Origin: Pseudolysobacter sp.
GTDB taxonomy: Bacteria > Pseudomonadota > Gammaproteobacteria > Xanthomonadales > Rhodanobacteraceae
Assembly: GCA_025351985.1 (NCBI GenBank)
Contig: JANXUW010000757.1
Coordinates: 1 to 7,213 of the forward strand
DNA: 7,213 bases
Reading direction: 5' to 3'
Shown here: positions 1 through 5,125 of the stretch, piece by piece
How the letters are laid out: each line of letters opens with the position of its first letter
Numbering within the stretch: the first letter of the stretch is position 1
Notes under the pieces: generated by a model
The model's database searches: none
Told to the model about the DNA's origin: nothing
What the model saw: only the letters and a program-made list of their open reading frames with translations
Translations under genes and position numbers: made by a program

Positions 1-239
1 AGGCGGGCCGCACACTGACCGAATCGTATTTCGGCGCGCTCAAGACCACCGGTATCGCGATCTTCTACACCGCACTCACGCTGGCCGTAGGCGTCGGCAC
101 GTGGGTATTCTCGGACCTGAAATTCCAGGCCGACATGGGCGTGATGCTGACCTTCATGTTCGTCGTCAACATGATCGCCGCGATGGTGTTCTTGCCCGCG
201 CTGTGCCGCTGGTTGCTGCGGCCGTTCGAGAAAGGTTAG
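1..239 (+). CDS. RND/MMPL-family exporter, C-terminal end (5' truncated by window edge)
   Basis: The reading frame is open from the left edge (first full codon at 3) to a TAG at 237-239 and gives 78 residues. It holds two hydrophobic stretches, roughly residues 17-34 (TTGIAIFYTALTLAVGVG) and 47-68 (GVMLTFMFVVNMIAAMVFLPAL), joined by WVFSDLKFQADMG. This is the pattern of the last two transmembrane helices of RND superfamily permeases of the MMPL/HAE3 type, which use the proton gradient to export lipids or hydrophobic compounds from the inner membrane. The protein ends in a short basic tail, RWLLRPFEKG. Most of the protein, including its porter domains and proton-relay residues, is outside the window, so the substrate cannot be judged. 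The next gene converges on it, with 57 nt between the two stops and no strong terminator visible there. Confidence 0.85.
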   Translation, partial: AGRTLTESYFGALKTTGIAIFYTALTLAVGVGTWVFSDLKFQADMGVMLTFMFVVNMIAAMVFLPALCRWLLRPFEKG

Positions 240-296
240 TACGAAACAAGCGCACCGACGTTCAGCGTCGCTGCAAGAAATTTGTGCGACGTGCGA

Positions 297-812
297 TCAA
301 TAACTCATGCCAAGGCGTCGCATCACTTTGGCGGCGAGCCACAACGGCCCGATCAGCAGGTACGCGAGGTCGGTCAGGAACGATGGTTTTTTGCCTTCGA
401 TCTTGTGGCCGATAAATTGCGCGATCCATGCGATCACGAACACGCCCAGCGCAATCTGCCATAACGCGGTCGGGCCGACACTGCGATACAGCGCTTCGCT
501 AATCAAACCGAATGCGGCAAAAACGACAAGCATGCCGAGCGCCAGCGCGCGCGACAGGCGCATGTAGAACGCGAACGCAAAAAACATCGCGACTGCCGCC
601 CAGAGTCCGGGTCGCCCGATGATCGCCGGCACCGGCACGGCCCACAAACCTGCGATTACCGTCCACAAAATTGCCGGTACGCAAATCCAGTGAATCAGGA
701 TATTGCTCGGGTTGCGATGATCCTCACTGTAATTGCCCAGCCAGGCATCGACGGGACGGCGTGCAGGAATGTCATCGTGTTGATCGAGCGGGTTATCGTC
801 GGTGGCTTGCAT
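297..812 (-). CDS. Mpo1-like (DUF962) membrane protein
   Basis: This 171-residue protein starts at an ATG (810-812) preceded by a GGAGA at 819-823 with 6-nt spacing. Seen: a polar N-terminus of about 23 residues, then W24-x3-Y28-x3-H32-x4-N37-x3-H41 followed by V45-P46, then four or five hydrophobic segments (about 38-60, 68-84, 88-105, 115-133, 148-162). A late motif F133-I-G-H136-K-I-E-G-K-K-P-S-F-L lies between the last two. This His-rich N-terminus plus late F-I-G-H motif is the DUF962/Mpo1 pattern. In yeast, Mpo1 is an Fe(II)-dependent dioxygenase acting in alpha-oxidation of 2-hydroxy fatty acids at the ER. Bacterial members are poorly characterised, so inner-membrane location and a lipid-related oxidation are inferences. 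The gene lies 67 nt downstream of purC on the same strand and may be cotranscribed with it. The family call is firm, the activity is not. Confidence 0.88.
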   Translation of the reverse strand: MQATDDNPLDQHDDIPARRPVDAWLGNYSEDHRNPSNILIHWICVPAILWTVIAGLWAVPVPAIIGRPGLWAAVAMFFAFAFYMRLSRALALGMLVVFAAFGLISEALYRSVGPTALWQIALGVFVIAWIAQFIGHKIEGKKPSFLTDLAYLLIGPLWLAAKVMRRLGMSY

Positions 813-818
813 GGGCTA

Positions 819-823
819 TCTCC
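819..823 (-). promoter_or_regulatory. Ribosome binding site of the Mpo1-like gene
   Basis: The minus strand reads GGAGA here, 6 nt before the ATG at 810-812. It supports that start and independent translation initiation although purC lies just upstream. Confidence 0.7.
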
Positions 824-879
824 GAATGGATTCAACGAGTGTAACGCTACGGCGTCCATGTCGCCGGATTCGTGCTGGC

Positions 880-1776
880 TCAGTCAAGCTGGATTTGCGC
901 GAGTCGTTGCAACGCCTCGGCATATTTTGCGGCGGTGCCGGTAATCACCGGTGTCGGCAATCTTGGCCCGGGCGCTTGCTTGTTCCAGCCCAGCGTTTCC
1001 AGATAATCGCGCACGAATTGCTTGTCGTAGCTTGGCGGGCTGATACCGACTTTGTATTCTTCGGCGGGCCAGAAACGCGACGAATCCGGCGTCAACATTT
1101 CGTCCATCACGTACAATTTTCCATCGGCATCGGTGCCGAATTCGAATTTCGTATCGGCAATGATGATGCCGCGTTCGAGTGCAAAAGCAGCGGCGTACCG
1201 ATACAGCGCCAAGGTGGCTGTACGCACCTGTTCGGCGAGTTCGGCGCCGATAGTCGCAACCACCGCATCGAAGGAAATATTTTCATCGTGATCGCCGACC
1301 GCGGCTTTCGACGACGGCGTGAAAATCGGTTCGGGCAATCGTTCGGCCTGGCGCAAACCGGCGGCCAGGGTGATGCCGCAAAGTTTGCCGCTGGCCTGAT
1401 AATCCTTCCAGCCCGAACCGATCAGGTAACCGCGCGCGATCGCTTCGACCGGCACCGGTTTCAGCCGTTTGCTGATCACGCTGCGGCGCGCATACAGTGC
1501 GGCATCGACGCCAGGCGGCAACACACTCGCCACCGGTTTGTGAGTCAGGTGATTCGGCATGACGTGCGCGGTCTTGTCGAACCAGAAGTTCGAGATCTGC
1601 GTGAGCATTTCGCCCTTGCCCGGAATCGGATCGGGCAAAACCACGTCGAACGCGGACAGCCGATCCGTCGCCACGATCAACAACTCATCGGCCGAAAGCG
1701 CAAACACATCGCGTACCTTGCCGCGATGGATCAGGTTGAGGCCGGGCAGCTCGGAGTTCAGCAAGGTGGTGGGCAC
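880..1776 (-). CDS. purC: Phosphoribosylaminoimidazole-succinocarboxamide synthase (SAICAR synthetase)
   Basis: The 298-residue protein catalyses ATP-dependent ligation of aspartate to CAIR, giving SAICAR (EC 6.3.2.6), in cytosolic de novo purine synthesis. Visible motifs: the ATP-binding N-terminus HRGKVRDVF (17-25) with ATDRLSAFD (36-44); the first family signature around P109[14 protein letters not shown]123; and the second, [11 protein letters not shown] (206-216), followed by [18 protein letters not shown] (224-241). The length of about 300 aa is that of the longer (yeast ADE1-like) class rather than the roughly 240-aa E. coli form. The start codon is GTG (1774-1776), chosen because [24 protein letters not shown] fits the usual N-terminus and no better upstream start is seen. 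The Shine-Dalgarno match is weak (GCGGA-like). It is transcribed divergently from djlA and is followed by the Mpo1-like gene. Confidence 0.97.
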   Translation of the reverse strand: MPTTLLNSELPGLNLIHRGKVRDVFALSADELLIVATDRLSAFDVVLPDPIPGKGEMLTQISNFWFDKTAHVMPNHLTHKPVASVLPPGVDAALYARRSVISKRLKPVPVEAIARGYLIGSGWKDYQASGKLCGITLAAGLRQAERLPEPIFTPSSKAAVGDHDENISFDAVVATIGAELAEQVRTATLALYRYAAAFALERGIIIADTKFEFGTDADGKLYVMDEMLTPDSSRFWPAEEYKVGISPPSYDKQFVRDYLETLGWNKQAPGPRLPTPVITGTAAKYAEALQRLAQIQLD

Positions 1777-1807
1777 AATCGGTATCCGCAGGTTTGACCA
1801 AGGCGAT

Positions 1808-1813
1808 ATTGTA
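1808..1813 (-). promoter_or_regulatory. Candidate -10 box of the purC promoter
   Basis: On the minus strand this reads TACAAT within GCTACAAT, 31 nt before the GTG of purC, a near-consensus sigma-70 -10 element. The expected -35 position (about 1831-1836, ACATGA) is a poor match, so the promoter may depend on an activator or on the extended context. It lies close to the inverted repeat at 1820-1845. Confidence 0.45.
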
Positions 1814-1819
1814 GCGGCT

Positions 1820-1845
1820 GCGCTGCGAATTCATGTGCGCAGCGC
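1820..1845. repeat. Perfect 8-bp inverted repeat in the purC/djlA divergent promoter region
   Basis: GCGCTGCG (1820-1827) and CGCAGCGC (1838-1845) are exact reverse complements separated by 10 nt. The element covers the place where a purC -35 box would lie and is just upstream of the plus-strand TAAAAT box. Its position fits an operator for a dimeric regulator or a hairpin. The regulator is unknown and the function is inferred. Confidence 0.4.
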
Positions 1846-1853
1846 GCAGTCTT

Positions 1854-1861
1854 GCTAAAAT
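1854..1861 (+). promoter_or_regulatory. Candidate -10 region for djlA-rpe transcription
   Basis: The plus strand reads GCTAAAAT, with TAAAAT at 1856-1861 as a good -10 hexamer. Transcription would start near 1868 and leave a leader of about 115 nt before djlA. No convincing -35 box is seen 16-18 nt upstream. Confidence 0.4.
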
Positions 1862-1889
1862 CGCGGTTCTGCTCCCCGATTCGAATCCG

Positions 1890-1988
1890 ATGCCGCGCTC
1901 TGTCTCGATCAATTTGCGCAAGGTAATGCTGTTGCCCGTTTCACATGATCATGCCGAAATCCGTTCGGCACGGCGGTGCTGCGCATGA
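1890..1988 (+). CDS. Possible 32-codon upstream ORF overlapping the djlA start
   Basis: An ATG at 1890-1892 opens a 32-residue frame (MPRSVSINLRKVMLLPVS...) that ends with TGA at 1986-1988. That stop overlaps the djlA ATG at 1985-1987 in an ATGA arrangement typical of translational coupling. djlA itself has only a weak Shine-Dalgarno sequence, so coupling would make sense. However, the small ORF has no clear ribosome binding site either, and its codon use is not strongly coding-like. It may be chance. Confidence 0.15.
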   Translation: MPRSVSINLRKVMLLPVSHDHAEIRSARRCCA

Positions 1989-2803
1989 ATTTCATCGGCA
2001 AGATCGTCGGCGGGCTGGTGGGCCTGTTCCTGTTCAAGGGCCAGCCGTTCGGCATCGTGCTCGGCATCGCCATCGGCCACATGTTCGATGCCAACACCAT
2101 GCAGTTGCGCGGGTTCGGCAAGGCCGCGCCGCGTTCGTTCATTGAGCCGCTATTCGCGTTGGCCGGGGCGTTGTGCAAGTCCGACGGTTTTGTGTCGCAA
2201 AGCGAAATCAACGCGACCGAAGCATTGATGGGACGCCTGCAACTCGACGCGGCGCAACGCCAGCACGCGATCGGCCGTTTCACGCTCGGCAAGCAGGATG
2301 GTTTCGAGGTGCGTGAATCGATTGCCGAGTTGCGCACATGGTGTCGCGGGCGGCGTGACCTCGCATTTCTGCTGCTCGACATGCTGCTCGATATCATCTA
2401 CGCCGAAGGCGCGTTGGCAACACCCAAACTCAGCCTGTTGCGCAACCTGTGTCACCAGCTCAACGTCAGTGAACAGGAGCTCGCCGCGATCTCGGCGATG
2501 AAAGGTTATGCCTACGGCGGCGCGCGCAGCAATAGCTACAGCAACACCCAGCAGAGTTACGGCGATCACGGCCGCAGCGCGCCGAACCGCATGACGAACG
2601 AGCCCGATCCGTACGCCGTGCTCGGCATCACGCGCGATGCCGACGAGCGCACGCTGAAGCACGCGTATCGCAAACTCATGAGCCAGTATCATCCCGACAA
2701 GCTCGGCGACGTGCCGGCGGAAATGAAACGCCGATCGGAAATGCGCGCAACCGAAATCAACGCCGCGTACGAGAAGGTCAAGCACGAGCGCGGCATCAAA
2801 TAA
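1985..2803 (+). CDS. djlA: Membrane-anchored DnaJ-type co-chaperone DjlA
   Basis: The 272-residue product is almost exactly the length of E. coli DjlA. Domains in order: a glycine-rich membrane segment (about 5-31, ending GIAIGHMFD as in the family); a TerB-like helical domain (about 52-170, with the acidic turns KSDGFVS and YAEGALA); a polar linker rich in Ser, Asn and Gly (about 178-206); and a C-terminal J domain (208-272) with the catalytic H236-P237-D238. DjlA is an inner-membrane protein whose cytosolic J domain stimulates DnaK ATPase; in E. coli it influences Rcs signalling and capsule synthesis. I chose the ATG at 1985, because [10 protein letters not shown] aligns with known N-termini. 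A GTG at 1976 would add three residues. The Shine-Dalgarno is weak for both. rpe follows 37 nt later on the same strand, so an operon is likely. Confidence 0.95.
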   Translation: MNFIGKIVGGLVGLFLFKGQPFGIVLGIAIGHMFDANTMQLRGFGKAAPRSFIEPLFALAGALCKSDGFVSQSEINATEALMGRLQLDAAQRQHAIGRFTLGKQDGFEVRESIAELRTWCRGRRDLAFLLLDMLLDIIYAEGALATPKLSLLRNLCHQLNVSEQELAAISAMKGYAYGGARSNSYSNTQQSYGDHGRSAPNRMTNEPDPYAVLGITRDADERTLKHAYRKLMSQYHPDKLGDVPAEMKRRSEMRATEINAAYEKVKHERGIK

Positions 2804-2831
2804 ACTACGTCACAGCAACGCCCCGCATCAC

Positions 2832-2836
2832 GGAGA
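2832..2836 (+). promoter_or_regulatory. Ribosome binding site of rpe
   Basis: GGAGA lies 4 nt before the rpe ATG at 2841. The spacing is slightly short but the match is good. Confidence 0.65.
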
Positions 2837-2840
2837 CAGC

Positions 2841-3521
2841 ATGAGCAAGCAGCCCAATATCATCGCGCCGTCCATTCTGTCGGCGGATTTTGCGCGCCTC
2901 GGTGAAGACGTCAACAACGTGCTCGCGGCGGGCGCCGACTGGGTGCATTTCGATGTGATGGACAACCATTACGTGCCCAACCTGACGATCGGTCCGCTGA
3001 TCTGCGAAGCGTTGCGCAAGCACGGCATTACCGCGCCGATCGACGTACACCTGATGGTCAAGCCGGTGGATCGCATCATTCCGGATTTCGCCGCGGCGGG
3101 CGCGACGTCGATCAGTTTTCATCCCGAGGCGAGCGAACATGTCGATCGCACCATCTCGCTGATTCGCGACAGCGGTTGCAAGGCTGGCCTGGTTTTCAAT
3201 CCGGCGACGCCGCTGGAGTATCTGGATTTCGTGCTCGACAAGCTCGACCTCGTATTGATCATGTCGGTCAATCCGGGATTCGGTGGCCAGAGTTTCATTC
3301 CGGCCGCGCTGGAAAAACTGCGCCGCGTGCGCGAGCGGATCGATCGCAGCGGTCGCGACATCCGGCTCGAAGTGGATGGTGGCGTCAAGGTCGACAACAT
3401 CGCCGAAATTGCACGCGCCGGTGCCGATACGTTTGTTGCCGGCTCAGCGATTTTCGGCAAGCCCGATTACGCCGCGGTGATCGCGGCGATGCATGCGCAG
3501 ATGGCTACTACGTCAAGTTGA
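2841..3521 (+). CDS. rpe: Ribulose-phosphate 3-epimerase
   Basis: The 226-residue cytosolic enzyme interconverts D-ribulose 5-phosphate and D-xylulose 5-phosphate (EC 5.1.3.1) in the pentose phosphate pathway. It is a single TIM barrel. Visible features: N-terminal [15 protein letters not shown] (7-21) with catalytic-site Ser11; the metal ligands and acid/base in [13 protein letters not shown] (H36, D38); DVHLMV (H70); SFHPEAS (H94); [12 protein letters not shown] (141-152), the phosphate-side loop; and LEVDGGV (D179, the second catalytic Asp), then the phosphate-binding VAGSAIFG near the C-terminus. All expected active-site residues are present and the length is normal. It lies 37 nt downstream of djlA. 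Fourteen nucleotides after its stop begins a long palindromic repeat that probably forms the 3' end of, or stabilises, the transcript. Confidence 0.97.
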   Translation: MSKQPNIIAPSILSADFARLGEDVNNVLAAGADWVHFDVMDNHYVPNLTIGPLICEALRKHGITAPIDVHLMVKPVDRIIPDFAAAGATSISFHPEASEHVDRTISLIRDSGCKAGLVFNPATPLEYLDFVLDKLDLVLIMSVNPGFGGQSFIPAALEKLRRVRERIDRSGRDIRLEVDGGVKVDNIAEIARAGADTFVAGSAIFGKPDYAAVIAAMHAQMATTSS

Positions 3522-3534
3522 CAAGATCTTCTGC

Positions 3535-3616
3535 CCGTCATTCCAGCGAAGGCTGGAATCCAGTTCTTGAGGTGCTGAAAAAGAGGGCTGGATTCCAGAC
3601 TTCGCTGGAATGACGG
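3535..3616. repeat. Palindromic intergenic element, copy 1 (ATTCC...GGAAT family)
   Basis: Two 29-nt arms (3535-3563 and 3588-3616) are reverse complements at 28 of 29 positions (the mismatch pairs 3552 with 3599), around a 24-nt centre. The left arm is itself a palindrome: ATTCCAGC at 3540-3547, a GAAG loop, and GCTGGAAT at 3552-3559. The element begins 14 nt after the rpe stop. It shares its arm core with the second copy at 4943-5053. Such paired CGTCATTCC...GGAATGACG elements occur as dispersed intergenic repeats in several proteobacteria. The transcript would fold into a long stem that could end or protect rpe mRNA. There is no long T-run to make it a textbook terminator. Confidence 0.9.
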
Positions 3617-3634
3617 TTTGTTTTTGGCGGTTTC

Positions 3635-3856
3635 TCAAATCACCTGCCAGGCGGGATCCGCCTGCGTGGATGTCCGCGGTTTTGCCGGCGTATTTTTTTC
3701 GCAGCGTAACGTTCGGCGGGGCGGCAAGCCGGGCGACGAATATTCGGCGTCCTCGGCATGCGACTGCGCGTTCGAAAATCCCGCGCAACCATCGCGCCAG
3801 TCGCTGTCCACACTCGCGCGCAGGGCCAAAAAATCGGAAGGCAGGCAAACGTCCAT
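3635..3856 (-). CDS. Small ORF, 73 aa, function unknown
   Basis: I do not recognise this protein. The ATG at 3854-3856 is preceded on the minus strand by GAGGAA (3862-3867) with 5-nt spacing, a strong ribosome binding site. Third codon positions are mostly G or C in the first two-thirds, as in the neighbouring genes. The product starts MDVCLPSDFLALRASVDSDW and contains three Cys and no obvious hydrophobic segment. The second half is rich in Pro, Arg, Thr and Ser and looks unstructured. It lies 27 nt downstream of the 38-aa ORF on the same strand, so the two could be cotranscribed. It may equally be a degenerate remnant or a chance frame. Confidence 0.3.
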   Translation of the reverse strand: MDVCLPSDFLALRASVDSDWRDGCAGFSNAQSHAEDAEYSSPGLPPRRTLRCEKNTPAKPRTSTQADPAWQVI

Positions 3857-3861
3857 CGTGG

Positions 3862-3867
3862 TTCCTC
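3862..3867 (-). promoter_or_regulatory. Ribosome binding site before the 73-aa ORF
   Basis: The minus strand reads GAGGAA, 5 nt upstream of the ATG at 3854-3856. It is the main reason to take the small ORF seriously. Confidence 0.35.
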
Positions 3868-3883
3868 ATCATTATTTGGGGGA

Positions 3884-4000
3884 CTAAAAGCGCAGGCAGA
3901 CCAGTATCCCGAGCAACAAGCTGAGCAGTGCGAAGCACGTGCGCAGCGGCTCGAAACTGCGTTGCAGTTCGCTATTCGGTTTGTTCGTATCGTTCGACAT
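3884..4000 (-). CDS. Small hydrophobic peptide, 38 aa, function unknown
   Basis: The ATG at 3998-4000 begins a polar N-terminus (MSNDTNKPNSELQRSFEPLR), followed by one hydrophobic stretch, TCFALLSLLLGILVCLRF, and a TAG at 3884-3886. The shape is that of a single-pass small membrane protein with the N-terminus probably in the cytosol. Codons are strongly G/C-ending and use CTG, CTC and CGC as in the adjacent genes, which favours real coding. The upstream GGAAAA is only a weak ribosome binding site. A longer GTG-initiated version (from 4072) is less likely because no ribosome binding site precedes it. It points away from pdsR and precedes the 73-aa ORF by 27 nt. I do not recognise a family. Confidence 0.4.
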   Translation of the reverse strand: MSNDTNKPNSELQRSFEPLRTCFALLSLLLGILVCLRF

Positions 4001-4099
4001 TTCGATTTTCCGATCGCGATCACTCGTCGCGTGTGGCCAGTACAACGCGGATCGTGGCCGCGGCGCTGACACGAATGCGGCGGATTGCCGATGAGTTGT

Positions 4100-4162
4100 G
4101 GCAGCTTGCGGGCAAATCCGCTTGACCCATTGCGCACACGCCGCGCTGCTCCGTAAGCTGCC
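4100..4162. repeat. Interrupted palindrome upstream of pdsR
   Basis: GGCAGCTTGCGG (4100-4111) and CCGTAAGCTGCC (4151-4162) are reverse complements at 11 of 12 positions with 39 nt between them. The right half ends 26 nt before the pdsR ATG. A TTGACC (4122-4127) between the halves resembles a -35 box, but I see no good -10 at the proper distance. Roles that fit are a regulator binding site or a hairpin in the pdsR leader. Both are inferred. Confidence 0.4.
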
Positions 4163-4178
4163 GACACGATCAACTCGC

Positions 4179-4182
4179 GGAG
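4179..4182 (+). promoter_or_regulatory. Ribosome binding site of pdsR
   Basis: GGAG (in GCGGAG) lies 6 nt before the ATG at 4189 and supports that start. Confidence 0.65.
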
Positions 4183-4188
4183 CAACTC

Positions 4189-4878
4189 ATGGCCCGTTCC
4201 ATCGCCATCGTCGAAGACGAACCCAGCATCCGCGCCAACTACGTCGAGGCGCTGACACGGTTCGGTTATCAGGTGCAAGGGTATGCCACGCGCCCGGAAG
4301 CCAGCCGCGCATTCAACCTGCGCCTGCCCGAGCTCGTGATCATCGACATCGGCCTCGGCGACGAGCTCGAAGGCGGCTTCGAGCTGTGCCGCGAACTGCG
4401 CGCGAAAGCGGCATTGCTGCCGATCATTTTCCTGACCGCGCGCGACTCCGATCTCGACATCATTTCCGGCCTGCGTCTCGGCGCCGACGATTACCTGACC
4501 AAGGACATCAGCCTGCATCATCTGTCCGCGCGCATCAGCGCGCTGTTCCGCCGGCTCGATGCGCTGAGCAAACCGATGAACAAGGAAACCGTGGTCGAAC
4601 AAGGTCCGCTGCGACTCGAAGCCGAACGCATGCGCGTGAGCTGGAACGGTCAGGAAATTCCGCTGACCGTGACCGAGTTCTGGATGGTGCACATCCTCGT
4701 GCGTTTTCCGGGCCACGTGAAAAATCGCGACCAGCTCATGCGCGAGGCGCAAGTGGTGGTCGACGATGCCACGATCACCTCGCACATCAAGCGCATCCGC
4801 AAGAAATTCATCGCTCTGGCACCCGAGTTCGACGCGATCGAAACCGTGCACGGCGTCGGTTATCGCTGGCGTGTGTGA
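4189..4878 (+). CDS. pdsR: OmpR-type response regulator, proteobacterial dedicated sortase system type (PdsR)
   Basis: This 229-residue cytosolic transcription factor has a receiver domain (about 1-122) and a winged-helix DNA-binding domain (about 135-229). Receiver residues are complete: acidic pocket E9-D10, phosphoacceptor D53 in VIIDIGLGDE, T83 in IFLTARDSD, and K105 in DDYLTKDIS. The effector domain shows the recognition-helix region DDATITSHIKRIRKKF (192-207) and the final wing HGVGYRWRV. The sequence IAIVEDEPSIRANY, the segment IIDIGLGDELEGGFELCRELR and RDSDLDIISGLRLGADDYLTKDIS match my knowledge of the response regulator subfamily (TIGR03787) tied to proteobacterial sortases and LPXTG targets. 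Its partner kinase follows 247 nt downstream, beyond a palindromic repeat. The two-component assignment is firm. The subfamily name rests on recall and not on a search. Confidence 0.88.
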   Translation: MARSIAIVEDEPSIRANYVEALTRFGYQVQGYATRPEASRAFNLRLPELVIIDIGLGDELEGGFELCRELRAKAALLPIIFLTARDSDLDIISGLRLGADDYLTKDISLHHLSARISALFRRLDALSKPMNKETVVEQGPLRLEAERMRVSWNGQEIPLTVTEFWMVHILVRFPGHVKNRDQLMREAQVVVDDATITSHIKRIRKKFIALAPEFDAIETVHGVGYRWRV

Positions 4879-4942
4879 TGGCTGGTGGAGCGGGAACGGG
4901 GATTGTAACGGCCTCTGCGTTCGTGCCTCGATATACCTTTGC

Positions 4943-5053
4943 TCGTCATTCCAGCGCAGGCTGGAATCCAATTTGACCTCGATCTACCGAAATCCAGGTT
5001 TCACCAGGCATAGTGAAAATTAAAATGGATTCCAGCCTGCGCTGGAATGACGA
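4943..5053. repeat. Palindromic intergenic element, copy 2, between pdsR and pdsS
   Basis: Two 28-nt arms (4943-4970 and 5026-5053) are perfect reverse complements around a 55-nt AT-richer centre. Each arm contains a smaller palindrome, for example ATTCCAGC (4948-4955), loop GCAG, GCTGGAAT (4960-4967). The arm core matches copy 1 (3535-3616) except mainly for A/C at one loop position, while the centres are unrelated in length and sequence. Such a structure between a regulator and its kinase could lower read-through into the kinase or protect the regulator mRNA. It may be a non-autonomous mobile element. No target-site duplication is evident. Confidence 0.9.
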
Positions 5054-5100
5054 ATTTCTGACGTCTCTCCATTCTTTATTCGCAGCCCCGTTTTTCCATC

Positions 5101-5115
5101 TATACGTTTATACGT
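5101..5115 (+). promoter_or_regulatory. AT-rich direct repeat just before pdsS
   Basis: TATACGT occurs twice (5101-5107 and 5109-5115) with one nucleotide between, ending 10 nt before the pdsS ATG. The region has no Shine-Dalgarno sequence. Either copy resembles a -10 box (TATACG), which would give a very short or leaderless pdsS transcript. A protein binding site is the alternative. No convincing -35 is seen. Confidence 0.25.
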
Positions 5116-5125
5116 CCAGTCGCCT

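Larger units (their letters stand above)
3522..4188. other. 667-nt gap between rpe and pdsR without a confident gene
   Basis: From left to right the gap holds a palindromic element (3535-3616), a 73-codon minus-strand ORF with a strong ribosome binding site (3635-3856), a 38-codon minus-strand ORF for a small hydrophobic peptide (3884-4000), and an interrupted palindrome (4100-4162) before pdsR. Minus-strand frames remain open over long parts of it, which is common in GC-rich DNA. No RNA gene was recognised. Confidence 0.7.

Noticed and set aside
256..270. Hairpin CGACG-TTCAG-CGTCG between the convergent exporter and Mpo1-like genes
   Set aside because: The stem is only 5 bp and there is no T-run on either strand. 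It is too weak to call a terminator.
802..1797. 331-codon plus-strand open frame antisense to purC
   Set aside because: purC is unambiguous on the other strand. The frame has an Arg/His/Gln-rich shadow composition.
1976..1984. GTG at 1976 as the djlA start
   Set aside because: The ATG three codons later gives the family-typical N-terminus and a length of 272 aa. Neither start has a good ribosome binding site.
2150..2785. 211-codon minus-strand open frame antisense to djlA
   Set aside because: It is a shadow of djlA with no domain and no ribosome binding site.
3535..3616. Copy 1 as a standard rho-independent terminator for rpe
   Set aside because: The stem is very long and lacks a following T-run (only TTTG TTTTT further on). 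It is better called a dispersed palindromic element that may incidentally end transcription.
3640..4971. 443-codon minus-strand open frame spanning the gap and all of pdsR
   Set aside because: It lies antisense to a clear response regulator. It begins inside the palindromic repeat (MDSSLRWND is the typical translation of such repeats), is rich in His, Gln, Ala and Arg, and has no domain. It is a GC-driven shadow.
5021..5026. TAAAAT in the centre/right arm junction of copy 2 as an outward promoter for pdsS
   Set aside because: There is no acceptable -35 at the right distance, and the hexamer is partly arm sequence, so the match may be chance.
3535..5053. The two palindromic repeats as a CRISPR array
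   Set aside because: There are only two units 1.3 kb apart, each an inverted pair rather than direct repeats with regular spacers, and there are no cas genes.
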